NCBI GenBank assembly: GCA_051878975.1
Contig: JBJELD010000018.1
Location: 1-64,000 of the forward strand
Source of the DNA: Caccovicinus sp051878975
GTDB lineage: Bacteria > Bacillota > Clostridia > Lachnospirales > Lachnospiraceae
Reading direction: 5' to 3'
DNA length: 64,000 bases
In this document: in pieces, positions 6,751 to 15,588 of the stretch
How the letters are laid out: every line of letters starts with the position of its first letter
Numbering within the stretch: the stretch's first letter is position 1
Translations under genes and position numbers: made by a program
Notes under the pieces: model-generated
Seen by the model: only the letters and a program-made list of their open reading frames with translations
Database searches by the model: none
What the model was told of the DNA's origin: nothing

Positions 6751-8680
6751 CGATTCCCTCTTCCTCTGCCTTCTGCGCCTTTTTCTTCTTCCGGCGTTTT
6801 ATGAAAAAGCCCCCGACAGCAATGCTCACAGCCGCCAGAACCGCTCCGCCGGCCATCACAAGACGGCGTTTTGCAGGATCCGCCGGCAATCCGGCAGCGC
6901 CGGCCGGTGCATCCGCTTCCATTCCGTCCATACCATCCGGCATGAACTCCTCAAACTCCGGCATAGGTTCTGTTACAAACAAAGTCAGTTCCTTTTCGAT
7001 CTCTGTCACCTCACCATTTTCATCCTCATAGGAAAGAATGACCTTTACCTTGCCGTCGTCCATGGTCGCCGCCGCACCGGTCACCATCACATCCACATTT
7101 CCCGTCTCACCCGGCTTGATATTTCCCACATATGCCTCTGTTGTCCGGACAGAATCCGCCTCAAACCGCACATTCACATTGTACAGCTGAATCCGTCCCG
7201 TATTGTTGATTCCAAACATGATGTTGGTCTCGTCTCCCACCTCAATGGAATCCGGCATGACCTCGAAAGTGCTGGTGCTCAGGCGCGCCTTCTGGTAGAT
7301 CGGAATATCGATCACCACACTCTCCTCCGCATTCTTAAACTCCGGGCTGTCATATTTTTCCTTGACGGTAATCGTATAGGAACGCTGATCAATGCCGGCT
7401 TTGGCCAGAAATTTCATCCGCAGCTCCGTCGACGTCCCGGCCCCCAGCGCATTCACCACAATGGAGGAGGAACCGGATTCCGTGGAAAACACAGATGTAT
7501 TATCTACCTTCTCCGGCTCCAGCGTAAACAGAATGTTGCTTGCCGCAACGGCCGTCGAGGCATTTTTCATGCGAAGCACCAGTTCAAACTCATCCCCTGC
7601 CATGATCTTTTCCGGGATCGTCTGGAAGCCATCCACGATGATTCTGGCCTTGGTGCGGTCATTCTCATTAAAGTCTCCCAGCGAATCTTCCCGGTCCTTG
7701 CTCGTAATATGAACATAAAATTCATAATCCTTGGACTGGACACTGGTGTCCGTGCTCTGTGTTTCACCAGCCGCATTCGTAAAAGCGCCGGGACCCTCTG
7801 CGATCCGTTTCTTCCCCTCCATGCTTTCCCGGTAAGAAATCTTAAATTTGATCGGATAAAATCCGGTATAACTCTCTTCCCGGATCGCCATGCTGTAAGG
7901 CAGATTCACCGTCTCCCCGGGCTCGATCACGTCAAAATGCCGGTCATAATTCCCTTCATTGATCATAAACGGAAATTCATCATCGCTCTTGCTCAGCACC
8001 ATGCTGACCGTCACATCATAAGCCGGCATCCAGCTTTTGTTTCGCATATTAATGCCGAAATTCATCACATCCGGATACGTTCCGTAGGGCGTAGGCTGCC
8101 CTTCTCCCAGAACGAACGCCACCTCCTCCGTGCTGTCCTCCTCATCCTCTGTATCGGAAGAGGAATCCTTCGAGTAAATCCAGACATTGATGAAATCCAC
8201 CTCCGGTGAACTGTCCCTTCCGTCCTCATAAATGGCAATAGGAATACAGTAATAACCCTCCGTCATATCCCGCCGGACACGGGCTGTCAGGGAAACGCTT
8301 TTCGTATTTCCCTTGCTTATCCTTCCCAGCTTTTTCGGTTCGAACGTCGAATCGCTGATTTCAAAGGGATACTGATTCTGCAGGCCGTCATTCCGGTCCC
8401 CGTCCTCCGGCATCTCATAGAAGCTGTCGATCTCATCAGACAGTCCGACCCACACATCCGACATATCATGCGGTGCCCGGATCGTCACGGAAATTCCCAT
8501 GGACTTTCCTGCTTTCCCCGTCGGATCCTTCTTGATGACCACGTATTCATTATCATAATCCCGTCCCATCACATTCTCGTAGGCCCCATAAGCCTGTACT
8601 CCTGCACCCGGCATCGAAAAAAAAATGACCAGGGCGGCCGCGGCTGCTCCCAGCCGGCTGGCCATGTGCTTCAAATTCAT
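6734..8680 (-). CDS. Secreted, C-terminally anchored protein with NEW3/CARDB-like domains, ABC partner
   Basis: 648 residues with an N-terminal signal peptide (hydrophobic about 10-24, cleavage near VQAYG), several beta-rich repeats of the COG1361/NEW3 type (recognisable phrases such as KPGETGNVDVMVTG and GDETNIMFGINNTG), a Pro/Ala/Met-rich linker and a C-terminal membrane helix (LVMAGGAVLAAVSIAVGGFF) followed by a Lys/Arg run. It would be displayed outside the membrane. It starts by ATGA overlap with the ATPase gene and overlaps the permease gene by 17 bases, so all three proteins are produced together. It occupies the place of a MacA adaptor but is not a membrane-fusion protein by sequence. 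Function is inferred from context only. Confidence 0.8.
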   Translation of the reverse strand: MNLKHMASRLGAAAAALVIFFSMPGAGVQAYGAYENVMGRDYDNEYVVIKKDPTGKAGKSMGISVTIRAPHDMSDVWVGLSDEIDSFYEMPEDGDRNDGLQNQYPFEISDSTFEPKKLGRISKGNTKSVSLTARVRRDMTEGYYCIPIAIYEDGRDSSPEVDFINVWIYSKDSSSDTEDEEDSTEEVAFVLGEGQPTPYGTYPDVMNFGINMRNKSWMPAYDVTVSMVLSKSDDEFPFMINEGNYDRHFDVIEPGETVNLPYSMAIREESYTGFYPIKFKISYRESMEGKKRIAEGPGAFTNAAGETQSTDTSVQSKDYEFYVHITSKDREDSLGDFNENDRTKARIIVDGFQTIPEKIMAGDEFELVLRMKNASTAVAASNILFTLEPEKVDNTSVFSTESGSSSIVVNALGAGTSTELRMKFLAKAGIDQRSYTITVKEKYDSPEFKNAEESVVIDIPIYQKARLSTSTFEVMPDSIEVGDETNIMFGINNTGRIQLYNVNVRFEADSVRTTEAYVGNIKPGETGNVDVMVTGAAATMDDGKVKVILSYEDENGEVTEIEKELTLFVTEPMPEFEEFMPDGMDGMEADAPAGAAGLPADPAKRRLVMAGGAVLAAVSIAVGGFFIKRRKKKKAQKAEEEGIDDEIS

Positions 8681-9378
8681 GACTCATTTCCTCCCTCAAT
8701 GCTGACAATCTTTCCGTCAATAATCCGAATTCTCCGATCTGCATAGGAAGCCAGATGATTATCATGGGTCACCATCACCAGTGTCTGATCCTGCTCCCGC
8801 ACGATCCTCTGCATCAGATGAAGGACTTCCATGGTCGTTTTGGAATCCAGATTTCCGGTAGGCTCGTCAGCAAAAATAATCTGTGGGTTCACCGCCAGCG
8901 CTCTGGCAATTCCCACACGCTGCTGCTGGCCGCCTGACATCTGATTCGGCATATGCTTTGCCTGCCCGCCGACTCCGACCAGATCCATGTACTTCTGCGC
9001 CCGGGCCAGACGCTCCTTTCGCCCCATCCCGCGGAAGGAAAGAGGCAGCGCCACATTTTCAATCGCATTCATGGTATTCAGCAGATTGTACGACTGAAAA
9101 ATAAACCCGATTTTTTCCCGCCGGAAGGCCACCAGCTCCTTCTCAGAAAGATGTTCCATGTGTTTCCCGGCAATCTGGATTTCCCCTTTTGTCGGTTTTT
9201 CCAGACCGGCAAGCATATTTAAAAGAGTGGATTTCCCGGATCCGGATGTCCCCACAATCGCGCAGAATTCTCCCTTATATAAGGTAAAGCTGACGCCATT
9301 CAAGGCACGAACCTTCGTCTCACCCACTCTGTAAATTTTATATAAATTTTTCACCTGAATAATCGGAATCTTTTCCAT
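8677..9378 (-). CDS. ABC transporter ATP-binding protein, MacB/LolD type
   Basis: 233 residues, the standard size of LolD/MacB-type ATPases. Walker A is GTSGSGKST (about residues 40-48), the Q-loop is FIFQSYNLLN, the signature is MSGGQQQRVGIARAL, Walker B is IIFADEPTGNLD and the H-loop is VMVTHDNHLA. The ATG start (MEKIPIIQ) is preceded by GAGGGG at nine bases; a GTG two codons upstream is too close to that site. First gene of the three-gene operon, joined by ATGA overlap to the secreted partner. It powers the permease encoded last. Confidence 0.93.
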   Translation of the reverse strand: MEKIPIIQVKNLYKIYRVGETKVRALNGVSFTLYKGEFCAIVGTSGSGKSTLLNMLAGLEKPTKGEIQIAGKHMEHLSEKELVAFRREKIGFIFQSYNLLNTMNAIENVALPLSFRGMGRKERLARAQKYMDLVGVGGQAKHMPNQMSGGQQQRVGIARALAVNPQIIFADEPTGNLDSKTTMEVLHLMQRIVREQDQTLVMVTHDNHLASYADRRIRIIDGKIVSIEGGNES

Positions 9379-9484
9379 TGTCACAGGCCCCTCTGATCAT
9401 GTTCACTCCGTTTGCTCATGTTCAGTTTATCATATACAGACAGCAGGGGCTGCATCTTTTTTCTTAAGCTTCATTACAGATTCC

Positions 9485-10300
9485 TTACGCGTTTCTTTCC
9501 ATCGCTTCCATGCCCCGGATCCGGCGCTCAAATTCCTTCAAATATTCCTCCGGTGACAAATACTGCTCCTTATTGACCCGATACGCCGGACTCCACATAT
9601 TCACCACCACCACCGCGGCTTTGTCCGGATCCTTGGTATGCCGGTAATTAGCATCTGCCGTAAACTGGTAGTTTTGAACCACATCCTTCCAGACCATGTG
9701 CTCGCCGCGGTTCCGGATCCGCTTCTTATTATAGAAGACCTCCTTGACGATCAGTTTAAAGATCTCCTCCCCGCCGCAGACGATCACTCTCGGACGAATC
9801 AGATGAATCTGACGTCTGATAAATTCAATATATTCATAACCGTAATTCAGCCAGATCGTATCCGAGGACTCTTTTCCGCCCCGCTTATTGATATAGAGAA
9901 CGCCCAGCGTGTCCATGACCGCCTGGCTGCTCATGCCCTGTGCCTGATCGCCGAGAAGAAGCCGCTGCATCCCCACCAGGTAGCCGCACTCATCCTCAAA
10001 GCCCTTCTTATATTTGCGGAACTCTTTCCGGATATCAGTAATGACCGGAAACGTCAGTCCCTTCTGAATGTAACGCTTCAGACTCGGTTCCTTCAATATA
10101 TATAACACTCCGGAAAACTGCTCCGGATTCATAACGCCGTCAATATGAAAGCTTCTCTTGTCAATCTCCATATAGCTGGTATTGCTGACCGTCTCCAGCT
10201 CCGTGTGCTGCATCGTCTGCCAAAGGACATACAGCTCCTCCAGCGAACAGCAGTCTGCTGCCAGCCCCTCCACCACAATCTGTTCTAATGATTTCGCCAC
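9485..10300 (-). CDS. Conserved hypothetical protein, possibly uracil-DNA-glycosylase-like fold
   Basis: 271 residues starting at GTG behind a GGGGG site. I do not recognise a named family. Segments resemble the uracil-DNA glycosylase superfamily: a hydrophobic strand LYILKEPS near residue 66, a run YEYIEFIRRQIHLIRPRVIVCGGEEIFKLI near 155-185 (typical strand-turn of that fold, where a partner helix precedes RP-VIVC-G), and VVVNMWSPAYR near 230. The catalytic motifs of active glycosylases are not clear, so activity cannot be claimed. It stands alone between the ABC operon and pyrBI, transcribed away from the latter. No membrane segment or signal peptide. Confidence 0.7.
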   Translation of the reverse strand: MAKSLEQIVVEGLAADCCSLEELYVLWQTMQHTELETVSNTSYMEIDKRSFHIDGVMNPEQFSGVLYILKEPSLKRYIQKGLTFPVITDIRKEFRKYKKGFEDECGYLVGMQRLLLGDQAQGMSSQAVMDTLGVLYINKRGGKESSDTIWLNYGYEYIEFIRRQIHLIRPRVIVCGGEEIFKLIVKEVFYNKKRIRNRGEHMVWKDVVQNYQFTADANYRHTKDPDKAAVVVVNMWSPAYRVNKEQYLSPEEYLKEFERRIRGMEAMERNA

Positions 10301-10545
10301 ATGAAAACCCCCGTTTCTCCTCTATGTACTTTCGGAATCTTCCGATTGCTGCCACTGTCTGCACGCAGCGCACCAGCCGTCCGCCGGTGTCCGTCCAGGC
10401 GGCAGCGCACAGCTTCAGTATAACATAAATTTTATCAGTTGGATTCATAAAATCAAATAAAAAAGTAGTAGCTTTCTCTCCGCAAATGCTATATAATGGG
10501 TAAGATTAAAGAAAGGTATGAGACACGAACACAAAGGAGGTTCTC

Positions 10546-11469
10546 ATGAGACATTTACTCAACCCATTAGATTTTACGGTGGAGGAGATTGACGAACTGC
10601 TGGCTGTTGCCGGCGACATTGAAAAAAATCCTTCCAAATATGCTCATGTTTGTGACGGTAAAAAGCTGGCCACCTGCTTTTATGAGCCAAGCACCAGAAC
10701 CCGTCTTAGCTTTGAAGCTGCCATGCTGAACCTTGGCGGCAGTGTACTTGGTTTTTCTTCTGCTGATTCCAGCTCTGCTGCGAAGGGCGAGAGCATCGCG
10801 GACACCATTCGCGTGATCTCCTGCTACGCGGACATCTGCGCTATGCGCCACCCGAAAGAAGGCTCCGCACTGGTTGCAGCCATGAATTCCGGAATTCCGG
10901 TCATTAACGCCGGCGACGGCGGCCACCAGCATCCGACTCAGACGCTGACGGACCTTCTGACCATCCATTCGCTGAAGGGACGATTAGGCGGATTGACCGT
11001 CGGTCTCTGCGGCGATCTGAAATTCGGCCGTACCGTACACTCCCTGATCAACGCTCTGGTCCGCTATCCGGACATCCAATTTGTCCTGATTTCCCCGCCT
11101 GAGCTGTGCATTCCGGAATACATCCGTGAGGACGTATTAAAAGCAAACAACGTGAAATTTAAGGAGCTTGGAAATCTGGATGAGGCACTTCCGGAGCTGG
11201 ATATTCTCTACATGACCCGTATCCAGAAGGAGCGCTTCTTCAACGAGGATGATTACATTCGTCTGAAGGACTGTTATATCCTGACCCCTAAGAAAATGAA
11301 GCTGGCAAAACCGGATATGTATGTGCTCCATCCGCTTCCTCGTGTCAATGAGATTTCCGTTGAAGTGGACAAGGATCCGAGAGCTGCCTATTTTAAGCAG
11401 GCCCAGTACGGCGTTTACGTCCGCATGGCCCTGATCATGAAATTACTGGAGGTGAAAGCACCATGTTAA
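10546..11469 (+). CDS. pyrB: Aspartate carbamoyltransferase catalytic chain
   Basis: 307 residues, normal length. Carbamoyl phosphate and aspartate give N-carbamoylaspartate, the committed step of pyrimidine synthesis. Diagnostic motifs: STRTRLSFE near residue 50 (carbamoyl-phosphate loop), HPTQTLTDL near 130 and HPLPRVNEI near 263. The start follows AAAGGAGG at five bases. A TATAAT at 10492-10497 could be the -10, with no convincing -35. It overlaps the regulatory-chain gene by seven bases, so the two subunits are translated together and form the enterobacterial-style PyrBI holoenzyme. No PyrR site or attenuator was recognised in the short leader. Confidence 0.97.
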   Translation: MRHLLNPLDFTVEEIDELLAVAGDIEKNPSKYAHVCDGKKLATCFYEPSTRTRLSFEAAMLNLGGSVLGFSSADSSSAAKGESIADTIRVISCYADICAMRHPKEGSALVAAMNSGIPVINAGDGGHQHPTQTLTDLLTIHSLKGRLGGLTVGLCGDLKFGRTVHSLINALVRYPDIQFVLISPPELCIPEYIREDVLKANNVKFKELGNLDEALPELDILYMTRIQKERFFNEDDYIRLKDCYILTPKKMKLAKPDMYVLHPLPRVNEISVEVDKDPRAAYFKQAQYGVYVRMALIMKLLEVKAPC

Positions 11470-11888
11470 ATATCAGCGGTTTAAAGGAAGGCATCGTATT
11501 AGACCACATTGAAGCAGGCAGAAGCCTGGACATTTACTATCATCTGGGTCTGGACAAGCTGGAATGTCAGGTTGCCATCATCAAAAATGCACGAAGCAAC
11601 AAGATGGGCCGCAAGGATATCATCAAGATCGAAGGAGGACTGGACACCATTGATCTGGATGTGCTGGGCTATATCGACCACAACATTACGATCAATATCA
11701 TCCGCGACAACCAGATCGTGGAAAAGAGAGCCTTAAAGCTTCCGAAAAAAATTACCAATGTCATTCACTGCAAGAATCCGCGCTGCATCACTTCCATCGA
11801 GCAGGAACTGCCGGATGTCTTCTATCTGGCTGATGAAAAGACGGAAACCTATCGCTGCAAATACTGCGACGAGAAGTACACCAAATAA
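11463..11888 (+). CDS. pyrI: Aspartate carbamoyltransferase regulatory chain
   Basis: 141 residues. The N-terminal allosteric domain (IEAGRSLDIYYHLGL near residue 16) is followed by the zinc domain with four cysteines in CKNPRC (about 107-112) and CKYC (about 132-135), which bind zinc and contact the catalytic trimer. GGAGGTG lies within the pyrB end, ahead of the overlapping ATG. The chain mediates nucleotide feedback on PyrB. A bidirectional terminator follows the stop. Confidence 0.95.
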   Translation: MLNISGLKEGIVLDHIEAGRSLDIYYHLGLDKLECQVAIIKNARSNKMGRKDIIKIEGGLDTIDLDVLGYIDHNITINIIRDNQIVEKRALKLPKKITNVIHCKNPRCITSIEQELPDVFYLADEKTETYRCKYCDEKYTK

Positions 11889-11930
11889 TTTTTCCTGCGC
11901 CGCAGCCGGCGCTCTGTCATAAAAATAAAA

Positions 11931-11967
11931 ACATCCGGCGCACTGCCTTACTGCAGATACCGGATGT
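11931..11967. terminator. Bidirectional terminator between pyrBI and rnpB
   Basis: ACATCCGG and CCGGATGT arms with flanking A and T runs on both sides serve the converging pyrI and rnpB transcripts. Confidence 0.85.
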
Positions 11968-11985
11968 TTTTTCTTCTTTTATTTT

Positions 11986-12348
11986 GAGCAAAGCGATAAG
12001 CCGGGTTATGTCGTGAATGGCCATCTATCTAGGACTGCTGTCGCCAGCAGCCTCAAGCAACCTACCCGGAAGCAGACGGGCCGCCTTATGCCTCCTGTTT
12101 GATTTTGCTTCGGATGGGGTTTACAGAGCCCTGTCTGTTACCAGCCAGGCGGTAGTCTCTTACACTGCCTTTCCACCCTTACTGACAGAAGCTGCGGAAG
12201 AACCGCAGAATCTGCAGCGGTTAATTTTCTGTTGCACTTTCCTTGGAGTCGCCTCCACCAGACGTTATCTGGCATCCTGCCCTGTGAAGCCCGGACTTTC
12301 CTCTCCTGCGGCCTTGCGGTATCGCAGCAGCGGCCATTTGCCTTACTC
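11986..12348 (-). ncRNA. rnpB: RNase P RNA, bacterial type A
   Basis: The catalytic RNA of RNase P, which matures tRNA 5' ends. On the minus strand the conserved 5' block GAGGAAAGUCCGGGCUUCAC, the P3/P4 region with CAGGGCAGGAUGCCAG, the central GUAAGAGACUACCGC-like block and the 3' GGCUUAU preceding the closing helix are all visible. The ends were set where GAGUAAGGC and GCUUUGCUC can pair as helix P1. About 363 nucleotides fits type A. Confidence 0.95.
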
Positions 12349-12359
12349 AAAACAAACAT

Positions 12360-12388
12360 ATCCTACCACAGATTTGCTTCTTTGTCCA
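12360..12388 (-). promoter_or_regulatory. rnpB promoter
   Basis: TGGACA and TAGGAT with 17 bases between, between the end of the upstream kinase gene (its stop is at 12397-12399) and the RNA 5' end, giving rnpB a promoter independent of read-through. Confidence 0.65.
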
Positions 12389-12396
12389 GCGCCGAT

Positions 12397-14049
12397 TTAC
12401 ACCCGGAAACAGCTCCCGCCGATAAACTCCCGGATGATGGAATTCTTCGGCACATCTTCGCTGCTGACCCCCAGAAAATAATCCAGGAATTTTAAAAGCC
12501 GCTTGGCCTCCGCATATTCTTCGCTGTCCCTCGGAATGCCGAACAGCAGCGGCTCTGCGTACTGCTTCAGCACCGCAAGTTCATAAACCAGCGCGGAATT
12601 GAACATCACATCCGCATCCTCCTGATAAGGGAAGATGTTCTGCTCCTCTCCCTTTCGGACCGATCCCCACATCCGGATCGTGTCCTGCGCCGAAGAGCCT
12701 CTTGTCCTGGCATCCCGCACGATCCGCCGGATCAGACGTCCGTCCGTCGTAGGTACCCGGTTATGCTCATCCACATTCAGAGAGGTCAGGGCGCTGATAT
12801 AAATTTTAAACTTGCTTTCCTTCGGAAGGGAATAGGAAAGGCGGTCATTCAGGCAGTGGATTCCCTCAATCACCAGAATATCATCCGAACCAAGCGTCAG
12901 ATAATCCCCCTTATATTCCCGCATTCCCGTAATAAAATTATAGCGCGGAAGCTCCACCGTCTCACCGGCCAGAAGCCTTGTCATATCCTCATTAAACTGC
13001 TTTATATCCAGACATTCCAGAACTTCATAATTATAATTGCCATGTTCATCCCTTGGAGAATCCACCCGGTTTACGAAATAATTGTCAACCGAGATCGGAT
13101 GCGGATTCAGCCCCAGCGCCATCAGCTGGATACTCAGCCGGTGGGAAAAGGTCGTTTTTCCGGAAGAGGACGGACCGGCAATCATAACCAGCTTCTTCGT
13201 CCCGGTCTCCGCAATCTGTCCGGCAATCTCCCCGATTTTCTTCTCCATCAGGGCCTCCTCAATCAGAATCATCTGATTTGCCTTTCCCCTGGAAATCCAG
13301 TCATTCAGGCCTCCTACATTCGCCAGATCCAGACGGTTTCCCCAGTCGGAGGTAGCCTTCAGCACATGGAACAGCTTATCCTTCGGTTCGAACGGCTCGA
13401 CTCGCTTCGGATCCACTGTCGGAAACTGCAGCACAAAACCATCCTGGTAAAGAACCAGATCAAAATACTTTAAATACCCGGTATTCTGAACCATATATCC
13501 GTAAAAATAATCCTCAAAGCCTCCGATACTGTATACATTGACCGTAGACACCCGACGATAGCGGAACAGCCGTTCCTTGTCGTACATTCCATGCTTATGA
13601 AACAGCTCCACCGCCTCATCCGCAGGCATATTCCGCTTCATGATCGGAATTCTCTGTGCCGCATATTCCTGCATCTTCGCCTTCACCTGATTCAGAAATT
13701 CCTGTGTCAGCTCAAATTCCAGATCCGCCGCCACAAAATAACCGTTTCCCAGTGAATAATCCACGGTCAACTTCCGGATCCGGCGTCCTCCCGCCACATC
13801 GTAGCAGGCCTTCAGCATCAAAAAAGAAAGACTCCTCCGGTAAGTCTGCCTTCCGGCTTTCTCTCTTGCCGTAATAAACCGGATGTCCCTGCATTCCCTG
13901 GCTCTCTTGTGCAGCTCCTGAAGCTTACCGTCCACCTGAACCAGCAGGATATCATCCTCATAATCCTTCTGGCAGTCCTCTGCAACCGTATACCATGTTG
14001 TTCCAAAAGGATACTCTTTCGTTTCACCATTTATCGTAATCTGAATCAT
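12397..14049 (-). CDS. Nucleoside kinase: TGS-like domain fused to uridine-kinase domain
   Basis: 550 residues. The N-terminus (MIQITINGETKEYPFGT) is a TGS-like beta-grasp domain, followed by a region resembling the tRNA-synthetase editing/SAD module (about 65-240), then a P-loop kinase of the uridine-kinase family (GPSSSGKTTF near residue 295, SVDNYFVNR near 323, ILVIEGIHCLN near 392). This architecture is widespread in Clostridia under the name nucleoside kinase; the substrate is not established by sequence. The start has AGGAGGGCC immediately upstream. It is encoded 41 bases after Nif3, probably at the tail of the dgt-dnaG-rpoD-trmK-nif3 operon. Confidence 0.88.
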   Translation of the reverse strand: MIQITINGETKEYPFGTTWYTVAEDCQKDYEDDILLVQVDGKLQELHKRARECRDIRFITAREKAGRQTYRRSLSFLMLKACYDVAGGRRIRKLTVDYSLGNGYFVAADLEFELTQEFLNQVKAKMQEYAAQRIPIMKRNMPADEAVELFHKHGMYDKERLFRYRRVSTVNVYSIGGFEDYFYGYMVQNTGYLKYFDLVLYQDGFVLQFPTVDPKRVEPFEPKDKLFHVLKATSDWGNRLDLANVGGLNDWISRGKANQMILIEEALMEKKIGEIAGQIAETGTKKLVMIAGPSSSGKTTFSHRLSIQLMALGLNPHPISVDNYFVNRVDSPRDEHGNYNYEVLECLDIKQFNEDMTRLLAGETVELPRYNFITGMREYKGDYLTLGSDDILVIEGIHCLNDRLSYSLPKESKFKIYISALTSLNVDEHNRVPTTDGRLIRRIVRDARTRGSSAQDTIRMWGSVRKGEEQNIFPYQEDADVMFNSALVYELAVLKQYAEPLLFGIPRDSEEYAEAKRLLKFLDYFLGVSSEDVPKNSIIREFIGGSCFRV

Positions 14050-14090
14050 AGGCCCTCCTGATCTGCCTGAAAATGGTTTTACAAGGGTTC

Positions 14091-14891
14091 TTACAATACC
14101 GCCGCCGGAAATACCACCGGCGCTTTCACGATCCGGATTTCATCCCGGAAAATCTTTTTCAGATAGCATTCCATAAAATCCATAAAAATATGTTCCAGAC
14201 CATAATGTCCGGCATCGATGACCGCCATTTTTCTTGCCAGGCTGTCAATCCCCTCATGATGTCCGATATCGCCGGTAATCAGCACATCTGCGCCCCATTT
14301 CAGGGCCGAGGAAATCACACTTCCGCCGGAACCGGGACAGACCGCGCAGAGACCGACCGGTTTTTCTGATTCCAGATCACCGTATACCATCACAAACGGC
14401 AGCCCAAAGACCGCCTTGACATGTGCGGCCAGCTCTTTTAACGTCATCTTCTTTTCCAGTGCTCCCACCCGGCCGATTCCGTAAAAAACGCCGTCCGCTT
14501 CTCCTTCCGGCTCCAGAACAAAGCTTTCCTCTGACAGTCCGATCCGCTCTGCCGCCAGCTGCGCCATACATCCCGGCGCACTGTCAAAATTGGTATGCAT
14601 CGCATAATAGGAAATATCCGCCTGAATCAGCTTCACCAGCCTCCGGCCGATAAAATCCATGTCATTGACTTTTTTAATCGGCTTAAAAATCAGCGGATGA
14701 TGCGTCAGCAGCATATCCGCGCCTTCCCGGACAGCATCCTCCACCACCTGGTCCGTGGCATCCAGTGCCAGATAGACCGTCTTCACTTCTTTTCCTTCCC
14801 GCCCGGCCAGCAGACCGGGATTATCCCAGCTGCAGGCCATCGTTTCCGGAGCCAGATTTTCCAGCTCCATGATGATTTCACTGCATTTCAT
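14091..14891 (-). CDS. Nif3-like dinuclear metal-centre protein
   Basis: 266 residues of the Nif3/YqfO family, toroidal hexamers with two metals per subunit; the cellular role is unresolved (GTP cyclohydrolase I type 2 naming is disputed). Metal ligands are visible in LLTHHPLIF near residue 61, YAMHTNFDSA near 98, and DIGHHEG near 226. The start is placed at MKCSEIIM with GGAGGCACAGA before it. It overlaps the trmK end by 14 bases and trmK-nif3 pairing is widespread in Firmicutes. Confidence 0.92.
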   Translation of the reverse strand: MKCSEIIMELENLAPETMACSWDNPGLLAGREGKEVKTVYLALDATDQVVEDAVREGADMLLTHHPLIFKPIKKVNDMDFIGRRLVKLIQADISYYAMHTNFDSAPGCMAQLAAERIGLSEESFVLEPEGEADGVFYGIGRVGALEKKMTLKELAAHVKAVFGLPFVMVYGDLESEKPVGLCAVCPGSGGSVISSALKWGADVLITGDIGHHEGIDSLARKMAVIDAGHYGLEHIFMDFMECYLKKIFRDEIRIVKAPVVFPAAVL

Positions 14892-15582
14892 TCTGTGCCT
14901 CCTCAATCCAGGAAAGCTGCTCCTTCAGCGCCTCTCCGGCCGCCTTCGCTCCCGGCGTGTTCTGACCGGAAAGCCCCTCTAAGATGCTCCGGATCCGCCC
15001 CTCTTCTTTTTTCAGGAACGAAACCAGCACCGGATCTTTCTCCTCGATCAGCTTTTTCCCATACAGATACTGAGCCGGGCTTTCGTACTCCATACTTCCT
15101 CTCAAGACCAGCATCACCGTATAATACTTGCCGTCCTCCTGTACCATAGCCTCCTGCCGGATGGCAAAGCCCGCCTCTGCCAGATACCGCCTCACCTTGT
15201 CAAGCTCGGACTGCGGAGAAAGCACAAACTGCTTCACGCTCTCCCACATGTGACGGCCCTCGTCCAGAATATGTATGATCAGCTCGCCGCCCATACCGGC
15301 AATCACCACCGTATCCGCCTCACCTGGTCTCAGTGCTGCCAGTCCGTCACTTAAACGGGTCTCAATCCGCTCCTCCAGACCTCTTTCCCGGATATGGTCT
15401 CTGGCCCGCTCCAGGGGCCCTTTCCCCACATCCATGGCAATTCCGGAGGAACAGATTCCTCTCTCAAGCAAATCGATCGGCAGATATCCGTGATCTGTGC
15501 CGATATCTGCCACGCAGCCTCCTGCCGGTACAAAGGACGCAACCAGCTCCAGTCTTTTTGATAATTTCATATTTTTCATCAT
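14878..15582 (-). CDS. trmK: tRNA (adenine22-N1)-methyltransferase
   Basis: 234 residues, class I SAM-dependent methyltransferase. The cofactor motif VADIGTDHGYLPI (about 24-36) and VVIAGMGGELI near 95 are typical of TrmK, which methylates A22 in tRNA. It follows rpoD by six bases and overlaps nif3, a conserved arrangement in Firmicutes. Start codons ATG-ATG occur in tandem and the ribosome site is weak, consistent with coupling to rpoD translation. Confidence 0.93.
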   Translation of the reverse strand: MMKNMKLSKRLELVASFVPAGGCVADIGTDHGYLPIDLLERGICSSGIAMDVGKGPLERARDHIRERGLEERIETRLSDGLAALRPGEADTVVIAGMGGELIIHILDEGRHMWESVKQFVLSPQSELDKVRRYLAEAGFAIRQEAMVQEDGKYYTVMLVLRGSMEYESPAQYLYGKKLIEEKDPVLVSFLKKEEGRIRSILEGLSGQNTPGAKAAGEALKEQLSWIEEAQNEMQ

Positions 15583-15588
15583 TCCATC

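Noticed and set aside
6620..8209. Long plus-strand frame (529 codons) over the NEW3 protein gene
   Set aside because: Antisense of the secreted partner gene, no ribosome site and low-complexity His/Arg composition.
9430..9480. CAGC-GGGG-GCTG hairpin near 9450 as terminator for the ABC operon
   Set aside because: It lies upstream of that operon; the T run is on the opposite strand, where no gene ends.
10161..10448. 95-codon minus-strand frame overlapping the start of the hypothetical gene
   Set aside because: Alternate frame with no ribosome site; the longer gene with GTG start explains the region.
12017..12495. Plus-strand frames over the RNase P RNA
   Set aside because: They lie antisense to a clearly recognisable rnpB; no ribosome sites and no protein family.
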